DNA of 64,000 nt from Ganoderma boninense (taxonomy: Eukaryota; Basidiomycota; Agaricomycetes; Polyporales; Polyporaceae), in NCBI GenBank assembly GCA_002900995.3, contig CM035304.1:4666134-4730133 (forward strand), written 5' to 3'. Numbering within the stretch: position 1 is the first letter of the stretch; every line of letters starts with the position of its first letter. Positions 35,356-46,896 of this stretch are shown piece by piece. Below the pieces are notes generated by a model that was not told where the DNA came from, did not search any database, and saw only the letters and a list, made by a program, of their open reading frames with translations. Made by a program: the position numbers and the translations under genes.

Positions 35356-36033
35356 CTAGAACGCGCCAGCAGTGGCGCCAGCACTATTCATCATCATCAT
35401 CTGATTCCCATGTCCCCGCCGGTGCCTAGCTTGTCGCTCGCTTTCGCATATGAGAAATGAGAGCACGACCAGGTCGAGGAAAGCCACGACCTCGAAACCC
35501 GCCTCGATTATGATGTTGTGTCTGTCGGAGAGGATGCCCAGGTTCGCCGCGCGGGTCCTTACGACAACCGCATCCGAGCGTGCGTCGACGAGCTACGCGA
35601 GTCGCAGTCAGTCATTATCATGAGGTGAAAAATCCACGGAGTAATAAGACTCACCTTGAACTTCCCTCCCGACTTCGCCTTCCACAAGTACGTCTTTCCA
35701 TTTGGGGCTTGGAGCCGTCGAGAGCTGCGTGCGTGTCGTTAGTAGTATCCTCCCCCTACTCAAGCATCCAATATTCACGACGTGCCTCGAGAAAAACCCG
35801 TCCGTGGGCAGCCAATCCGAGACCCTATGCGTCTGCCCCTGGTATGTCACTTGGTCGTAACCCAGCCGCCGACGCTCGTATTCTGCGACGACTTGCCCCT
35901 GCGCATCGGTTACGCTCGTGAACGATCCGATGCCAAAGCGGAAGGGCGTGTCGATGTGGAAGAGAACCTGCCCCGACCCGTCGTCGACGACCTCGGAATT
36001 GAAGGGGTCTCGGTTGGTCCAGCTGATATTCAT
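35356..36033 (-). CDS. DUF6593-like protein, copy 2
   Basis: Paralogue of the gene at 28071-28785, in opposite orientation. The ATG at 36033 gives MNISWTNRDPFNSEVVDD. Exon 1 has GQVLFHIDTPFRFGIGSF, GQVVAEYERRRLGYDQVTYQ and THRVSDWLPTDGFFSR. Exon 2 has RLQAPNGKTYLWKAKSGGKFK. Exon 3 starts LVDARSDAVVVRT, has GFEVVAFLDLVVLSFLICESER and ends with a run of Met and NSAGATAGAF. The same intron positions occur in both copies. Function unknown. An 11-base G run (C run on the plus strand) sits 14 bp upstream of the start. Confidence 0.77.
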
Positions 36034-36574
36034 TGTAAGCAGCGGCGCCCCCCCCCCCGGAAAGGTCAAGTAAGTAGTAGCGCGGTTGGTGGTCGACGGG
36101 ATTACGGCGTTCTTGGGCTCCTTGTTTGACCGTACCTTTATAGTCCTTTGGAAATGCCCGCGTGTGACCGCAAACAAGCCTTGACTCTTTCATCAGGACG
36201 TCGAACAGCTGGTTCCTGGTTCATGCAATTCGTGAGCGATAGCTTTTCACCGCTTTCCCCAGGCTGGACCGGTGGCGGCCTTGGTTTTCCGCCATGTGGC
36301 CGCACCGCCACCCAACCACAGCCTTCGTCTACAAGCCTTACCGTACTAGGTTGCCGGCTCTCGCACCCTTGACTGTAAGCTTTCATGCTTGTGAATATGT
36401 AAGGATTGAAGTATGATGGGTATAACACCGATCGTACTACTGTGGAGTAGCACAATCGTTTAGGACCAACTTGAATGGCCCAGAACTTGAACATCGTGAC
36501 TCCTGGCAAGGCTCTCTTAACTATATGACCCTCAGGCCAAGGAAGAACTGTCTATCCTTCATCACCCAACCGGC
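36034..36574. other. Intergenic, with poly-C tract at 36048-36058
   Basis: Promoter side of DUF6593 copy 2. It holds an 11-base C homopolymer directly in the presumed leader. The rest shows no gene. Confidence 0.5.
36048..36058. repeat. 11-base C homopolymer
   Basis: Uninterrupted C run (G run on the coding strand) in the presumed leader of DUF6593 copy 2, ending 15 bases from the ATG. Confidence 0.9.
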
Positions 36575-37169
36575 TTAGCAGGCATCGGGAGAGCAGAGGG
36601 TGACGGGGAACATGTCACTGAAGACTGTGCCGCTGGGGCCGACCTCTTGAACAGAGAACTTTACAACGCATGCACATCCGTCAGCAAGCGCACCCGTGGC
36701 GTGCATGATAGAGTCTATAAACACGTACGGTAGGCTCCCTTGGGGAAAGTGGCGGGGTCGGCGCGGAGGGTTGCCTCAGAGGTCGTAGGGTCCGAGTCGG
36801 AGAAGGCGGGTTGGCCGATGAGCTTGAAGCCGTCCTTGTCCGTGTAGAGCGAGACCTGGAGCGAGGTCGCATACTTGGGGTCGGAGACCGTACGTTCCTA
36901 CGAGGTCACCATAGTAGTATGTCGTTAGTGGCTTTGTTACTGTGGAACAGCTGGGATTGTGGACTGACGGTGCTGATGTACTTGAAGTAGAAGGTCTCCG
37001 CGAGAGTTTCTCCGGTCAACGGCGAATACAGCGCAGCAGCTGTAGAGCGGATGCGATGCCGTCAGCGTAACGGGAGACGTGAGGGCACGGGTAGCGACGA
37101 GGACTTACAGCCCATAGCACCAACGGCACTGAGAACGGCAGTGAAAGTGGCGAGGAGAGCGAATTGCAT
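36575..37169 (-). CDS. Small secreted protein
   Basis: A protein of about 130 residues encoded by four exons. The ATG at 37169 begins MQFALLATFTAVLSAVGA, a clear signal peptide. The mature part reads AALYSPLTGETLAETFYFKY, then TVSDPKYATSLQVSLYTDKD, GFKLIGQPAFSD, then FSVQEVGPSGTVFSDMF and ends VTLCSPDAC. Two cysteines near the C-terminus (LC...AC) may pair. Length, signal and lack of a known domain fit a fungal small secreted protein. The role is unknown; a wall-associated or effector-like protein is only a guess. Confidence 0.72.
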
Positions 37170-38224
37170 GGTGGTAAAAGGGTTGATGGGTTGGCTGGTG
37201 TGATGAAAGCCGAGAGGATGGGGACCTGGCTCTCGTTCCAAGACCCTCTTTATACACGTTCAGATGGCCCTTCCTAGTGGCGGCCATTGTGCGCCCGTGT
37301 ATACATGTTGAGACGGCAGCATCGAGGCATACTGCACCTACTCGACGCTTCTGGCGCAATCGTTACATACCAACCGCAATATGAATCAGCGGTGCGATTT
37401 CCCCCCGTGATATTCGTCTTGGTAGTATCAGGAACCTGGGAGAAAAATCCGCCACCACAACTTGAAGTGTAGTTTGCAGTCTCCAAATGCTTGCTGGTAG
37501 GACGGGGGATTAATATCGAACACAGACACAGTTCAACCAGTTTCCCGGCGCACAGGTCGGGCCACTGCAAAACCAAGCTTTCTTGCAAAGCCCGCTTTAC
37601 TGTCACGTCCCAAGCGAGGCGCCGTGGTTAGGGCGAAGGCGAGCAACGTCGATGAAAATCAAAATCAGCAGTCCGAATCAACGGGCATGACGATTTGCGG
37701 CATTGTTTGCCCGCGCGACCGCAGTGCAGTATGTCCTGTACGCGGGCGGCATGTTGCGGCATGTTCCCGAGTCGTCAGCTGTACAGATGGCAGAAGTGTC
37801 AAAAAGCTGCGTACTGGCTGTTTCGGGACCGTGCAAGTACTTTGAGCGCATGATACCTGTCCAACGAAAAACTATGTAACGTAATTGTGTGCCCTTATGG
37901 GTCCTACCACCAACACGGGTTGCGTCGAGCTCCACAGAGATACCGCACAGAGGTCAACACTTCAGCTAGGTGAACAAGGTCAGGATGCACGCGGCGAGGA
38001 CGTCCATCTATCGAGTCAGCATTGCTTGTCTTACAAATTATACATGGTCTTCTTCTTGGTCCTTCCCACTTATCGAGCGACGTGCGAAACCCTCGCCCCC
38101 TCCCAGTTGCACGCATCAATCTAAAGCGCACAGCATACCGTCCAACCCCGCGGCCCGAGACCTCGCATCAGGGAAAACCCACAAGAAGTCCGAGTCTCCT
38201 TAGCAGTCGGGGGGACTCGGGGCT
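37170..38224. other. Intergenic
   Basis: Apart from the TATA box I see no supported feature. It separates the secreted protein promoter from the 3' end of the PP2A activator gene. Confidence 0.45.
37244..37254 (-). promoter_or_regulatory. TATA box of the small secreted protein gene
   Basis: TATAAAGAGGG on the minus strand, 75 bp upstream of the ATG at 37169, at normal core-promoter spacing for a highly expressed fungal gene. Confidence 0.55.
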
Positions 38225-39862
38225 CTAGTCGAATGGAACAGGCCTTATCCCCGGCCCCGCCAGTCTGACCCCAGGCCTCTTCGCTGCCTCCGCCGCGGCG
38301 AACGCTGATGGCACGGGAATCCCGCAGCAGTTCCCCCACCCAGTCTCCTGCGCGCCAACCCCACCGAGGTCCTCCACGCCGGCGTGCGCATGCGCATGGC
38401 CGTAGTGAGGGTCGTTCGGGTCTGGCACTTCGGCTGGCGGCGCGGGCAGGGGGCCTTCCCACGGGAGGAGGGAGCCGAAGAGGAAGTGCTGCATGACGGG
38501 AAGCTTGCCAAGGACCTCGGCGAGGTACATCTTGATAAGGCCAGAGTTGACCTTGTCCCACGTCTTGACCTGTTCGAAAGGGGAGTCAGCACGAGGGACG
38601 GGGAAGTAACGAAGAGAGGAGGGGCGTGTGGGAGGGCAGACGAGAAAGAAGGCGTAGACAGCTGAGAACGTACCGCAGAGATGTCGTCAAGCATCGGGGA
38701 ATGCCAGCGCAACGAGGCAGTCTTGACCGAGTTGATGAATTGGATGCAGGCGAGGTACATGTAGTATTTCGAGAACTCTTCCGTCGTTTCGGCATCGTGT
38801 ATCGACCTCGGGCGAATGTATTTATGTCCTAGAACGCCGAGTGCGAGTAAATATCAGATCGATACTCTCTAAAGACAAGCTGGCTCACGAACCTCTCAGC
38901 TGCGCAGCGCCCCAGAGGAACGGCAGGAAATGGTAGTCGTCCAGGCCCCACACGCCATGCGAGCCGGCTGGTTCTAACCAATACGTCGACTGAAGAACAC
39001 GCATGACCTGAATGTACCTATGCCATGATGTCAACGACATTGTGAAAACGATAGGAGAGGAGAGGGGAGCTAACCTCCAAAACACCCTGGTTACCAATGC
39101 CGTATGGTCGCTGGTCTGGAACACCCCAAGCTTTTCAAGTCCAAGCCTAAACGAGCATACCTCTTCAACATGGGGGCCCGGAAATGCAAAGAATGGCAGG
39201 CGACTCACATCCAACAGAGGAAATTGAGCTCCATGCCGCTTCCATAGTCGATACGCGTGCGGTTTCCCCACGACTCGGAGAAGTACACGCAGAGCTCCGG
39301 GATTGCAGCGTCCGGAATTCCAGGAATGGCTTTATGTAGCTCTGGAGCAAGCTATAAAGCAGAGGATGCACGCATTTCAACACCAGGGACGGGTGTAGCG
39401 GTACATAGGGGATGCGCCTACCTCCTGGACCTTGTCGTAGAACGTTCGGAAGGCAGGGTTTCCGAAACGCGATGCCTTGTTATCCACGGGCGGTATGCTC
39501 TTGGCCGTTTCCGATACTCGCTCAAGCACGTCCAGAACGGCTTGCAAGTTCTAATGTGATCCCACCGTCCAGGTGAGGACCGCATCAGTGAGTTTGAAGA
39601 CGAGACGGGATCGTGGAGTTCAGAGAGCGGACTTACGCACAGGTGAAAGTGATATATCATCAGTAAGTTTCACGCCGACGACGTGTTCGTTGAGCGTGAT
39701 GATGTACGAGACAATGGTTTCATGTGTCTTGGATGCTTGGAATGCTTCGAGGTTCTCCTTGGTCAAAATCAGCTTGCGGGGGTCGATGTATGCATGGCCG
39801 TTCAAGTCTGCAGGCTCTAGGGTAAAGTTTGTGACGGTAGGTTTGAATGTCGGGTCAGCCAT
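38225..39862 (-). CDS. Serine/threonine protein phosphatase 2A activator (PTPA, Rrd-type)
   Basis: Peptidyl-prolyl isomerase-like activator that helps load metal into the PP2A catalytic subunit and supports holoenzyme assembly in cytoplasm and nucleus. The ATG at 39862 starts [20 protein letters not shown]. Exons read [70 protein letters not shown] (invariant Asp-Tyr-Gly-x-Gly-x-E loop), [75 protein letters not shown] and [21 protein letters not shown]. All junctions keep frame. Which of the two yeast homologues (Rrd1 or Rrd2) it matches cannot be told from sequence reading. Confidence 0.93.
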
Positions 39863-40110
39863 GGTGGTAGATCTGGTTTGAGAGAGGAGGCTGCAGATAA
39901 ACGACCCTCTTGTGGCTGAAGCCCAAGCAATCCTAAGCGCCCTTCGCCTAACGCGATCAGCATGGGCGCCTGTGCTTTTCGCCGCGCGCCTCTGAAGATT
40001 CGTTTGTTTGTGCTCCTGGACTGTCTCTCACTGCCCCCCATCCCCTCTGTGCTGCCTCGTGCTGATGAAATTCACTGCTTGACACCATATACCTGACCAG
40101 GAAACTAGAC
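39863..40110. promoter_or_regulatory. Shared divergent promoter of the PTPA and Rrp14 genes
   Basis: Only 248 bp separates the two ATGs (39862 minus, 40111 plus), so regulatory sequence must be shared. I see no TATA box; a CCC-rich tract near 40031-40044 is the only compositional feature. Confidence 0.6.
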
Positions 40111-41578
40111 ATGCCCACTTCAACATCAGCACTCCAGGAGTCGCTTGAAAAACACAACGAAGTCTTCGAGTCCCTCCTCAAACTCATTCCTGCGAAGTAC
40201 TACCTCGTCCAGGACGACGGGGAAGCCCAGGTACGACTGTATGCTCTAAATTTTTACCAAAGGCGCATGCATGACAGAACGTCTCGACGCGGACAGTATG
40301 CTTCCAAGTATCAAAAGAACAGCAAGAAGCAGAAAGCACCCAAACAGGCCATCAAGGAGGCCTCGAAAAAGGCTAAGAAAGACAAGGTCTGTTTCCCCTC
40401 TCGTCCTTCTCCACTGTTCTATGTCTTATCTTATGATGTGCTGTTTAGCTTGATCCCGCGAACAACAAAACTATCCTCGAGCTCCAGAGTGAAGCCCTCG
40501 CCTCGCGCGAGGACGAGCAGAGAAGCACCAAAAGCAAAGGCAAGCGGAAAGCTGCCGTCCTCGATGATGATGACGACTCGAACGACTCGGACACGATGCA
40601 TCTTCGACGCACCGATGTCGGACTCTGGCGATGACGACGAAGCAGACGAGGGCGCAGCTGAGGCGATGGACATGGATACGGACGTCGCTCCGGTACCTAT
40701 GCCTCAGTCTGGCGGGATCGCGGCGTTGAGGGAGAAGTTGCATGCGCGGATGGCGGAGCTGCGGAAGAAGGGCAGAGGCGGCGATGGGGAGGCGAATAGC
40801 CGGGATGAGTTGTTGGAGGAGCGGCGGCGACAGCGGGCAGCGATGCGCGAACGTAGGCGGAAGGAGACGAAGGAGAAAATCCGGCAGCAGGAGGAGCGGA
40901 AGGGCAAGGGCAAAGAGAAGGAGAGGGGTAAGGAGAAACAGCAGCAGAAGGGCCCTCAGACGAAGGTGCGCATAAATCTGCAGCTTTTCTGCCCTGCTCG
41001 CGTTTATCACACACCATGTTTTCTAGCCACAACTACTCGTACCTGACACTCGGAAAACCCGCGCACCATGACCCCCAGTCCAAGTTCACCTCGGTCGCCT
41101 TCTCCAACCTCAATGCCTCCACCTCCGGCCATCCAAACCCTCGAAGCAGAAGAAGAACCTTCCCTCGAGCGCATCCAATCCCTCGCAGGCACTCTCGCAG
41201 CTCGAGAAGCACAAGGAGAAACTCGCAGCGCTGCCTGACGCTGAGCGTGCTGCGCGGGCGGAGCGCGAACAGTGGGAGAAGGCCGGCGCACGCATTGAGG
41301 GTGCGAAGGTGCACGACGACGAGGGGCGGTTGAAGAAGGCGGTGAAGCGCAAGGAGAAGCAGAAGACGAAGAGCAAGAAGGCGTGGGACGAGCGCAAGGA
41401 GCAAGTCGCGACGAGCATGGCGGCGCGCCAGAAGAAGCGGACAGACAACATCGCCGCACGCGCGGAGCGACGGAAGGAGGGGGCAAAGGGCAAGGGGAAA
41501 GACAAGGCGCGGCCGGGTTTCGAGGGCAAGTCGTTTGGGAAGGGAAAGGGCAAGGGCAAGGATAAGAGCAAGAAGTGA
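40111..41578 (+). CDS. SURF6/Rrp14-type ribosome biogenesis protein, with frameshifts
   Basis: Nucleolar RNA-binding protein needed for assembly of both ribosomal subunits. The ATG at 40111 starts [20 protein letters not shown] and [11 protein letters not shown], the N-terminal Rrp14 domain. Next exons read [19 protein letters not shown] and [17 protein letters not shown]. An acidic part and [20 protein letters not shown] lead to the SURF6 domain: [35 protein letters not shown], then [31 protein letters not shown], and a GKGKGK-rich basic tail. The frame changes three times without usable introns: between LDPANN and [11 protein letters not shown] (40449-40630), between QLLVPD and HDPQSKF (41050-41075), and after NASTSGH (about 41124-41142). 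These look like assembly indels. Confidence 0.87.
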
Positions 41579-41695
41579 GTGGGGATGAGTTGCCTGTCCT
41601 TGCATACTTCTCTGCTGTCGTTATTGCATTCATGCCTCCTGCTCTGCATGCCTCCCGGATACTGGAAGAGTTGTAGGAGAAGGTATATTGATGGT

Positions 41696-42558
41696 CTAGA
41701 TGGGGATGTATGTGCGGACAAGATGCTCTATCCAAGGTCCATACTCGTTCAAACCATGCGTCCAAAGTCTGAACATGAGTGGGGTATAGATCAGGCCATA
41801 CGTGACTCCAGCCGCGACCTGTGGCACAGTATGATGTCCCAGCCATATCCTTGACACCGCAATCGTACTCGCAAGGGGCACGCATATAAGCGGCGGGATG
41901 ACACGGGTCAGCGGCGACGAGGGGAAAGCAGGGTGGATGGGCAAGTACGTGCACGCAAGGGTGATGTACGTCGCGAAGTACGTGATAGTTGCAGAATGCG
42001 TGCTCGGCATCCTGGACCGCATGCACACACCATTCAGACTGCTTGCGCAGCGGAAAAGAGGATGGCATTAGAAGCTCACCCGTACGACTTCTTCCGCTTT
42101 CCCCGAATCGTGATCTCCGGACGGGGCTGGCGCACGAACCTCTTGAGGATCTTGACGGTGATCGAGCAGAGCACCGCGCTCGCCGCGAAGTACGCCACGC
42201 CGGCTGAGCGCGTGTAGAGGACGACGGCAGCGGTCAACGACGTGACTATCGCGTTCGTCTGTGAACACGATATTTCCGATGTGCGCGAAGGGGCGAGCAC
42301 GACAAAACGTACCTTGTCCAAGGCATAGAGCCACCAGGGGACGCGCGTTGAGGTTCTATCTCCACCGGGTTGGTTCATAGGGTCTATGTTCTCTGAGTAT
42401 TCTCTGAAGGTGATTAGCGGAGGGAGGAAGAAGGTGCGCAGAGGTCGTAAGATACGTCGTCGTAGAGAGAGCGCAGGAAGCTGAGCGCGCGCGCGCGCTC
42501 GGCTCAGCGTCTGCTGCGAGTTCGCTGAGACTGGGAGCGTCGGGCTACTGTCTACCAT
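41696..42558 (-). CDS. PAP2-family membrane phosphatase, dolichyldiphosphatase-like
   Basis: Integral membrane lipid phosphatase of the PAP2 superfamily, probably in the ER. The start is the ATG at 42558 (MVDSSPTLPVS). Motif 1 KILKRFVRQPRPE, motif 2 MPSTHSATITYFATY and motif 3 SRIWLGHHTVPQV hold the catalytic residues (Lys, Arg, Ser-His, Arg, His). Hydrophobic spans include AIVTSLTAAVVLY and CVPLASTIAVSRIWL. Three exons keep frame and the protein ends VRTYIPI. Motif 3 ends HxxxQ rather than the usual HxxxD, as in dolichyldiphosphatase (Cax4/DOLPP1), which recycles dolichyl pyrophosphate after N-glycosylation. That role is inferred; another PAP2 lipid phosphatase is possible. Confidence 0.8.
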
Positions 42559-42826
42559 TCTTATATCCAACGGCGAGGATCAAGATGCAATATATTTGCA
42601 TCTACCCACGCGATTATTACGCGTCGAAGACATCTTTTATCACCTATTGCGCCAACGCTGGACTGGGACAATCGTCGCCCCGGACACCGTTGTATTCATT
42701 AACTGCACATATCCCTCAAGAACTTGGAGAAGCCAGTAGCCTGAGGTCGGATACGTAGATGCATCCCATAGTTAGTGTACCAGGCCAATTCGTTTCGTAC
42801 ACAATCCATAAACCTGCATTGCCCCA

Positions 42827-45783
42827 TCATCGAAAAATCGAGTCGCAAGGGGAGCGGGGACCAAACAGTCCCGGGCTGCCCTGATGTTCGACGACGGGCT
42901 GGATGGGGGGCGATGGTAGGAATACAGGGTTCGCTTGAAAACATGATCAGGTTCTTGGTGGCTATGGAGGCACAAGATATGCGATGAGACTTACGTCGCC
43001 ACGCCGCCCAGGATTGCGGCACCGGAGGACGAATTCGGGGTGTTGGGCATGGAGGCGGCGGTGTTGGTACAACCTGGACCCTCCTTGGGATCCTAGATGG
43101 GCGGGCATGGCGCCTTGAGCTTGAGCTGGGTCCTCCTTGTGGATCCAGCGGCCGCGGCCGCGGGGCAGGTTGGGGTGTGGGTGCGGCCCCATTAGGCCTG
43201 TGAGTCGTAGTCGGTTTCCTAGGTCAAGCATGTGAGAACACACTATTATACAAGAAACCGTATATGCTGTAGTACTTACCGTGCCAAAGAAAGAATCTCA
43301 TCGTTAATACCGTATTTAGCCTTGAACGTGAGGTACTCTCCGATCTGGCTGGAAAGAAATGTCATTCAGCACGCGCATGTCATAGTGAGGGGAGCGAAAC
43401 ACAAAAGCCCACAACTCGAGGTTTCGCTTTTCCTCACGCAGCTCGCCGACTTCCCTAAGAAGCATCCGAATCTCAGTGGCCAACGATCGGCTCAACTCGT
43501 CCAGGTAGCCTTGGACGTTGAAGGGGACTTGCTCGTTCGCAGTAGCCTTGACAGCTGCGATGATCTCCGTCTTTTGCTTCTCGTGGTCGGCCCGCCATGC
43601 TGAATGGAACCTATTCAAAATTTCGTTCGAAGCAAGATTATGGCACACCGTACCTCCAGCCATCTCGCGAATGACCCCCTCGGAGACAATTCGCTGCTGC
43701 TCGATAGAGTTGAGTGCTTGGAGGTGGTCTGTTCATTCACCGTAAGCAAAGCAAAGCTGCGCCTCGGCAACACAGACACATACGACTTTGCATCTCCGCC
43801 ATAAGCTCGTCCCTGGACGCAGCATTCGCGTTCTTCATATCAAGCTGGTTCGCAAATATCTGCTCCAGCCTGTCGCGACTCGGAGCGTCCTGAACGTCCT
43901 TATCTTTCCCGCGCACTTCCCTCGCGCCCAAGCGTTCGTCCAGATCCTCGTGTATCCCCACGACCTCGTCCTGCCGTTCTGTAACGAGATTCGTGTGGTC
44001 ATCGAGCCGGTTGTGTATCATGTCATTATGGTCGAGCCCCTCCCGCTTCTCGCTGTGGTTGCTTGGCTCTGGCTGTGAGGCCACGACGGACGTGACAGGG
44101 GATTCTTCATGATGGAGGTCAGTCTGAGGTCTGCCATCCGTCGCTGCTGCCATGCGTGTTGGCGAAGGACGGCAGGGATGTCACCGCCTAGGTCAGGATA
44201 CCGCCTGGCGAAACTGCGTGCGGAGTCAGAGCCGGGAGAGTGGCGTTCCCTGCTTCTCGTCCTCGCACCTACGCTGAGATCGATAGCCATCGTTCGAATG
44301 ATGATGATTTTGAGAGACTTGTAAGGGATACAGTGGCCTCTCGGGTGAAGATTTAGTGGATGGTCTCGGTGGCTGGGGTGGAAGGACATCGGGATGATCT
44401 TCCCGTAGGGGCCGTGAAGGGGGCGGTCGCACAACAGCAGGAAGTTCCGGAGAAATGGTAGGCTGGGCAGCGAAAGGGCTCGTTCGTACGACATCATAGT
44501 GAGCCATTGGCTTGGGCTCATGTATGACATTGCTGGTCGGATTTGTGGGGAAACGGCTACCTGCGGGAGCAAAGTGGCTTGGATAGAGACGAACAAATCC
44601 AGGAGGGAACGAATCACGAGGAGGAGTGACCGATGGAAGCACTCCGATTGTCGTCTGGAGGACGCACTCCTGATGCAACAACCGCTGAAGTTGCAGCATC
44701 CGGCTGTGGACTGCGTCAGAAAATATTGTCAGGTCCGGCACCGACAGGACAGTGTGAATACCACGTAGAGAGGAGATACTTGCCCTCTCGTCCCACACTC
44801 ACAGCCCGAGCGATCTGGTTCAGCAAAGGAATGACTTCGTGACGAGTCTGCTCCAGACGTGCGGATACGTTTTGGAATCTCAGCGTGCCAATCATGCACG
44901 CCCTTCTCCGGCTTCTCTTCGTGGGTATGCAATACCCCGGTCTCCTCTTCCTGCTGGGGCTAAACGGACGCCCAGTGTTATTGTCCTACAAAACGTCAAC
45001 CTAAAACTCTTATTACATGGGAGAGGCAGGCTTCACCCGCAAGAGGTTGACAATGCTATTAACCGTCGACAGCAACTGCGAGATTATCTTAAATTGCCGG
45101 TCAGTAGTCGACATTAAAATTTACGAACGACGTTGAACACTCGCCTGATCGCGCGGCTGGGAAGGAATCTGCCGTTCAGAGGACAGGTGCAGGGCTTGAA
45201 CAAGGCGAGCACCCTCGCTTTCGGTGGCAGTAGGCGACACGACCTCCCCTTCATCCATTGTTATACGCACTGGGAAAGGCGGCGAAGGCACAGCCTGCCA
45301 ATAGGAACAAGATCTAGTAAGGAGAGATGATCACAGGAGAGAGGCCCAGACTCACGTCGCCTACAAGCCCATGTCCGCCAAGTCTCCTGCGACTTGCTCG
45401 TCGAAGTTGATGTTGGAGGCGATGTCAGGGCGTCTAGGATCAGGCAGTGCGGAGAGGTCTGTCAGTGTAGCGGGATCCTGAGCGTCCATAGCGCTAGTAG
45501 CCTGCTGAATGATATCCACAGAGGTATCGCTCATTCTGGAAACTAGGAATGGATCCGGAGAGCTTCTGGAGGTCGTCGATGACCAGGATCGGTAGGGAAC
45601 GGGAGGCGGGATTGGCGGATGGCTGGGTGAGCCAGGATCGTGTGGGCCGCTGCCAGAGAGATTCGCCAACGGTGTCGAGAGACCAGAAACTGAGTAGAAC
45701 GAAGAGTTGTCGGGCGACGAGACGGGCGATGGCGACAGATCGAAAGGCGCGTTGAGCTCTGTCGAGCGAGACCTCAGGTCCAT
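42827..45783 (-). pseudogene. Tandem family copy A: shortened coiled-coil protein paralogue
   Basis: A shortened relative of copy C (54376-64000), on the same strand. The upstream piece (45783-45361) is Ser/Pro-rich (FDLSPSPVSSPDNSSFYS) and reaches an in-frame stop after GDLADMGL, two codons before a consensus donor. Next come SQLLSTVNSIVNLLRV, then RLEQTRHEVIPLLNQIA (copy C: RLEQTRDEVIPLLNQIA), NLVTERQDEV, LEQIFANQLDM, AASRDELMAEM and SAWRADHEKQKTEII. The conserved block follows: QVPFNVQGYLDELSRSLATE, RMLLREVGELREEKRNLEL and EYLTFKAKYG. The last exon reads GSPGLFGPRSPCDSIFR and stops at 42827. The long Pro-rich middle region of copy C is missing. It may be a shorter working gene or a pseudogene; the in-frame stop favours the latter unless splicing removes it. 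Confidence 0.6.
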
Positions 45784-46896
45784 CCAGCGCGAAGGAATCG
45801 CGGTTGGGTCTGTCAGGGGCTCCGAGTGAGGGCTGCTGTAGATGATTACAGGATCCCGAGAAAGAGTTGGAAGAGGGGAGTTACTGCGCCGCGCGGTTCT
45901 TCCTCCGAGAGAGGCTGGCGTCCAGCCTTACACGCTCCGACGTACCCAGCGTTAGAACTACTTTGCCTAGACCTGCGGGCATGTGGCCAGCCTCTGGTAG
46001 CGTCTGGGGAACCAATTATTGGATGTAGAACCATCCAACGGAAAAAATTGTGCCGCTCATGCGGTCGATGTGGTCGGCGCTCGCCACTCAGGCTCCATTC
46101 TGCAGTGGGCGCATCGAAGGTCGAGTTCGCTTGATCTGCAGTCAGGAATTGCAGAAACCATTGAGTGTATGGCATAATGCTCCTACATCCGAATGACGAT
46201 GATTAATATTAGTTGCAGGGGAGAGCGGCGCGAATCGGCGAAAGCGTTATGGGACGAAGGTTCTGAGATACCACTCGTGCGCTCCTCGTGCCTCGTTCTG
46301 ACGTTCGGCGCCGCAGTATGCGCAGAACACGTTGAGAGATACTTACAATGGGCCAGAGTCTTCCCAAAGGCGGCTGAGCTCGGACAATCACCGCACTGGC
46401 AGGTTGCAAAAACAACAGCTTCCAAATGTGAGGGAGGTCTAGATATACCGTTCAAGGGATAATGGACTTACTCTGTACTGTTTCACCAAAAATGAGTGCT
46501 TTCGTGAACATAGCTGATAAGGTCCTCAAGGAACGTTGATCAGGCTGGCAAGCCGGCTTCCACTGGCGACGACTTCAAGTTGAAGCCTCTTCCGGTGTTG
46601 GGCGCTCGGTGAAAATACGAACTTTAGCTCGGGCGCTTCCATTGCAGTGATCTGTTCCACACCAATCGCGAAGAATCACAGCTACTGGGAAGGAGGTGCT
46701 TACGTCGGAGCCAGGTTACAACGAGCATTACATAGGACGCTTCCATCACGTCTCCTGAATTCAGTTCTATTCAGTTGGACTCCTTCCCTATTACCCCAAG
46801 CCGCGACCAAAAACACGGAGTACAGACAAACACCCAAACACACATATGCCAGCCGTGGTCCGTTCATCATCAGGCCTCGCCCCTTCTTCGTCGTCA
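45784..46896. other. Spacer between copies A and B
   Basis: Contains an open minus-strand frame (about 45846-46175, including HNFFRWMVLHPIIGSPD) that may be a 5' exon of copy A: a frame reading through SSPHSEPLTDPTAIPSRWMD links it to 45783. The remainder shows nothing I can support. Confidence 0.4.
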
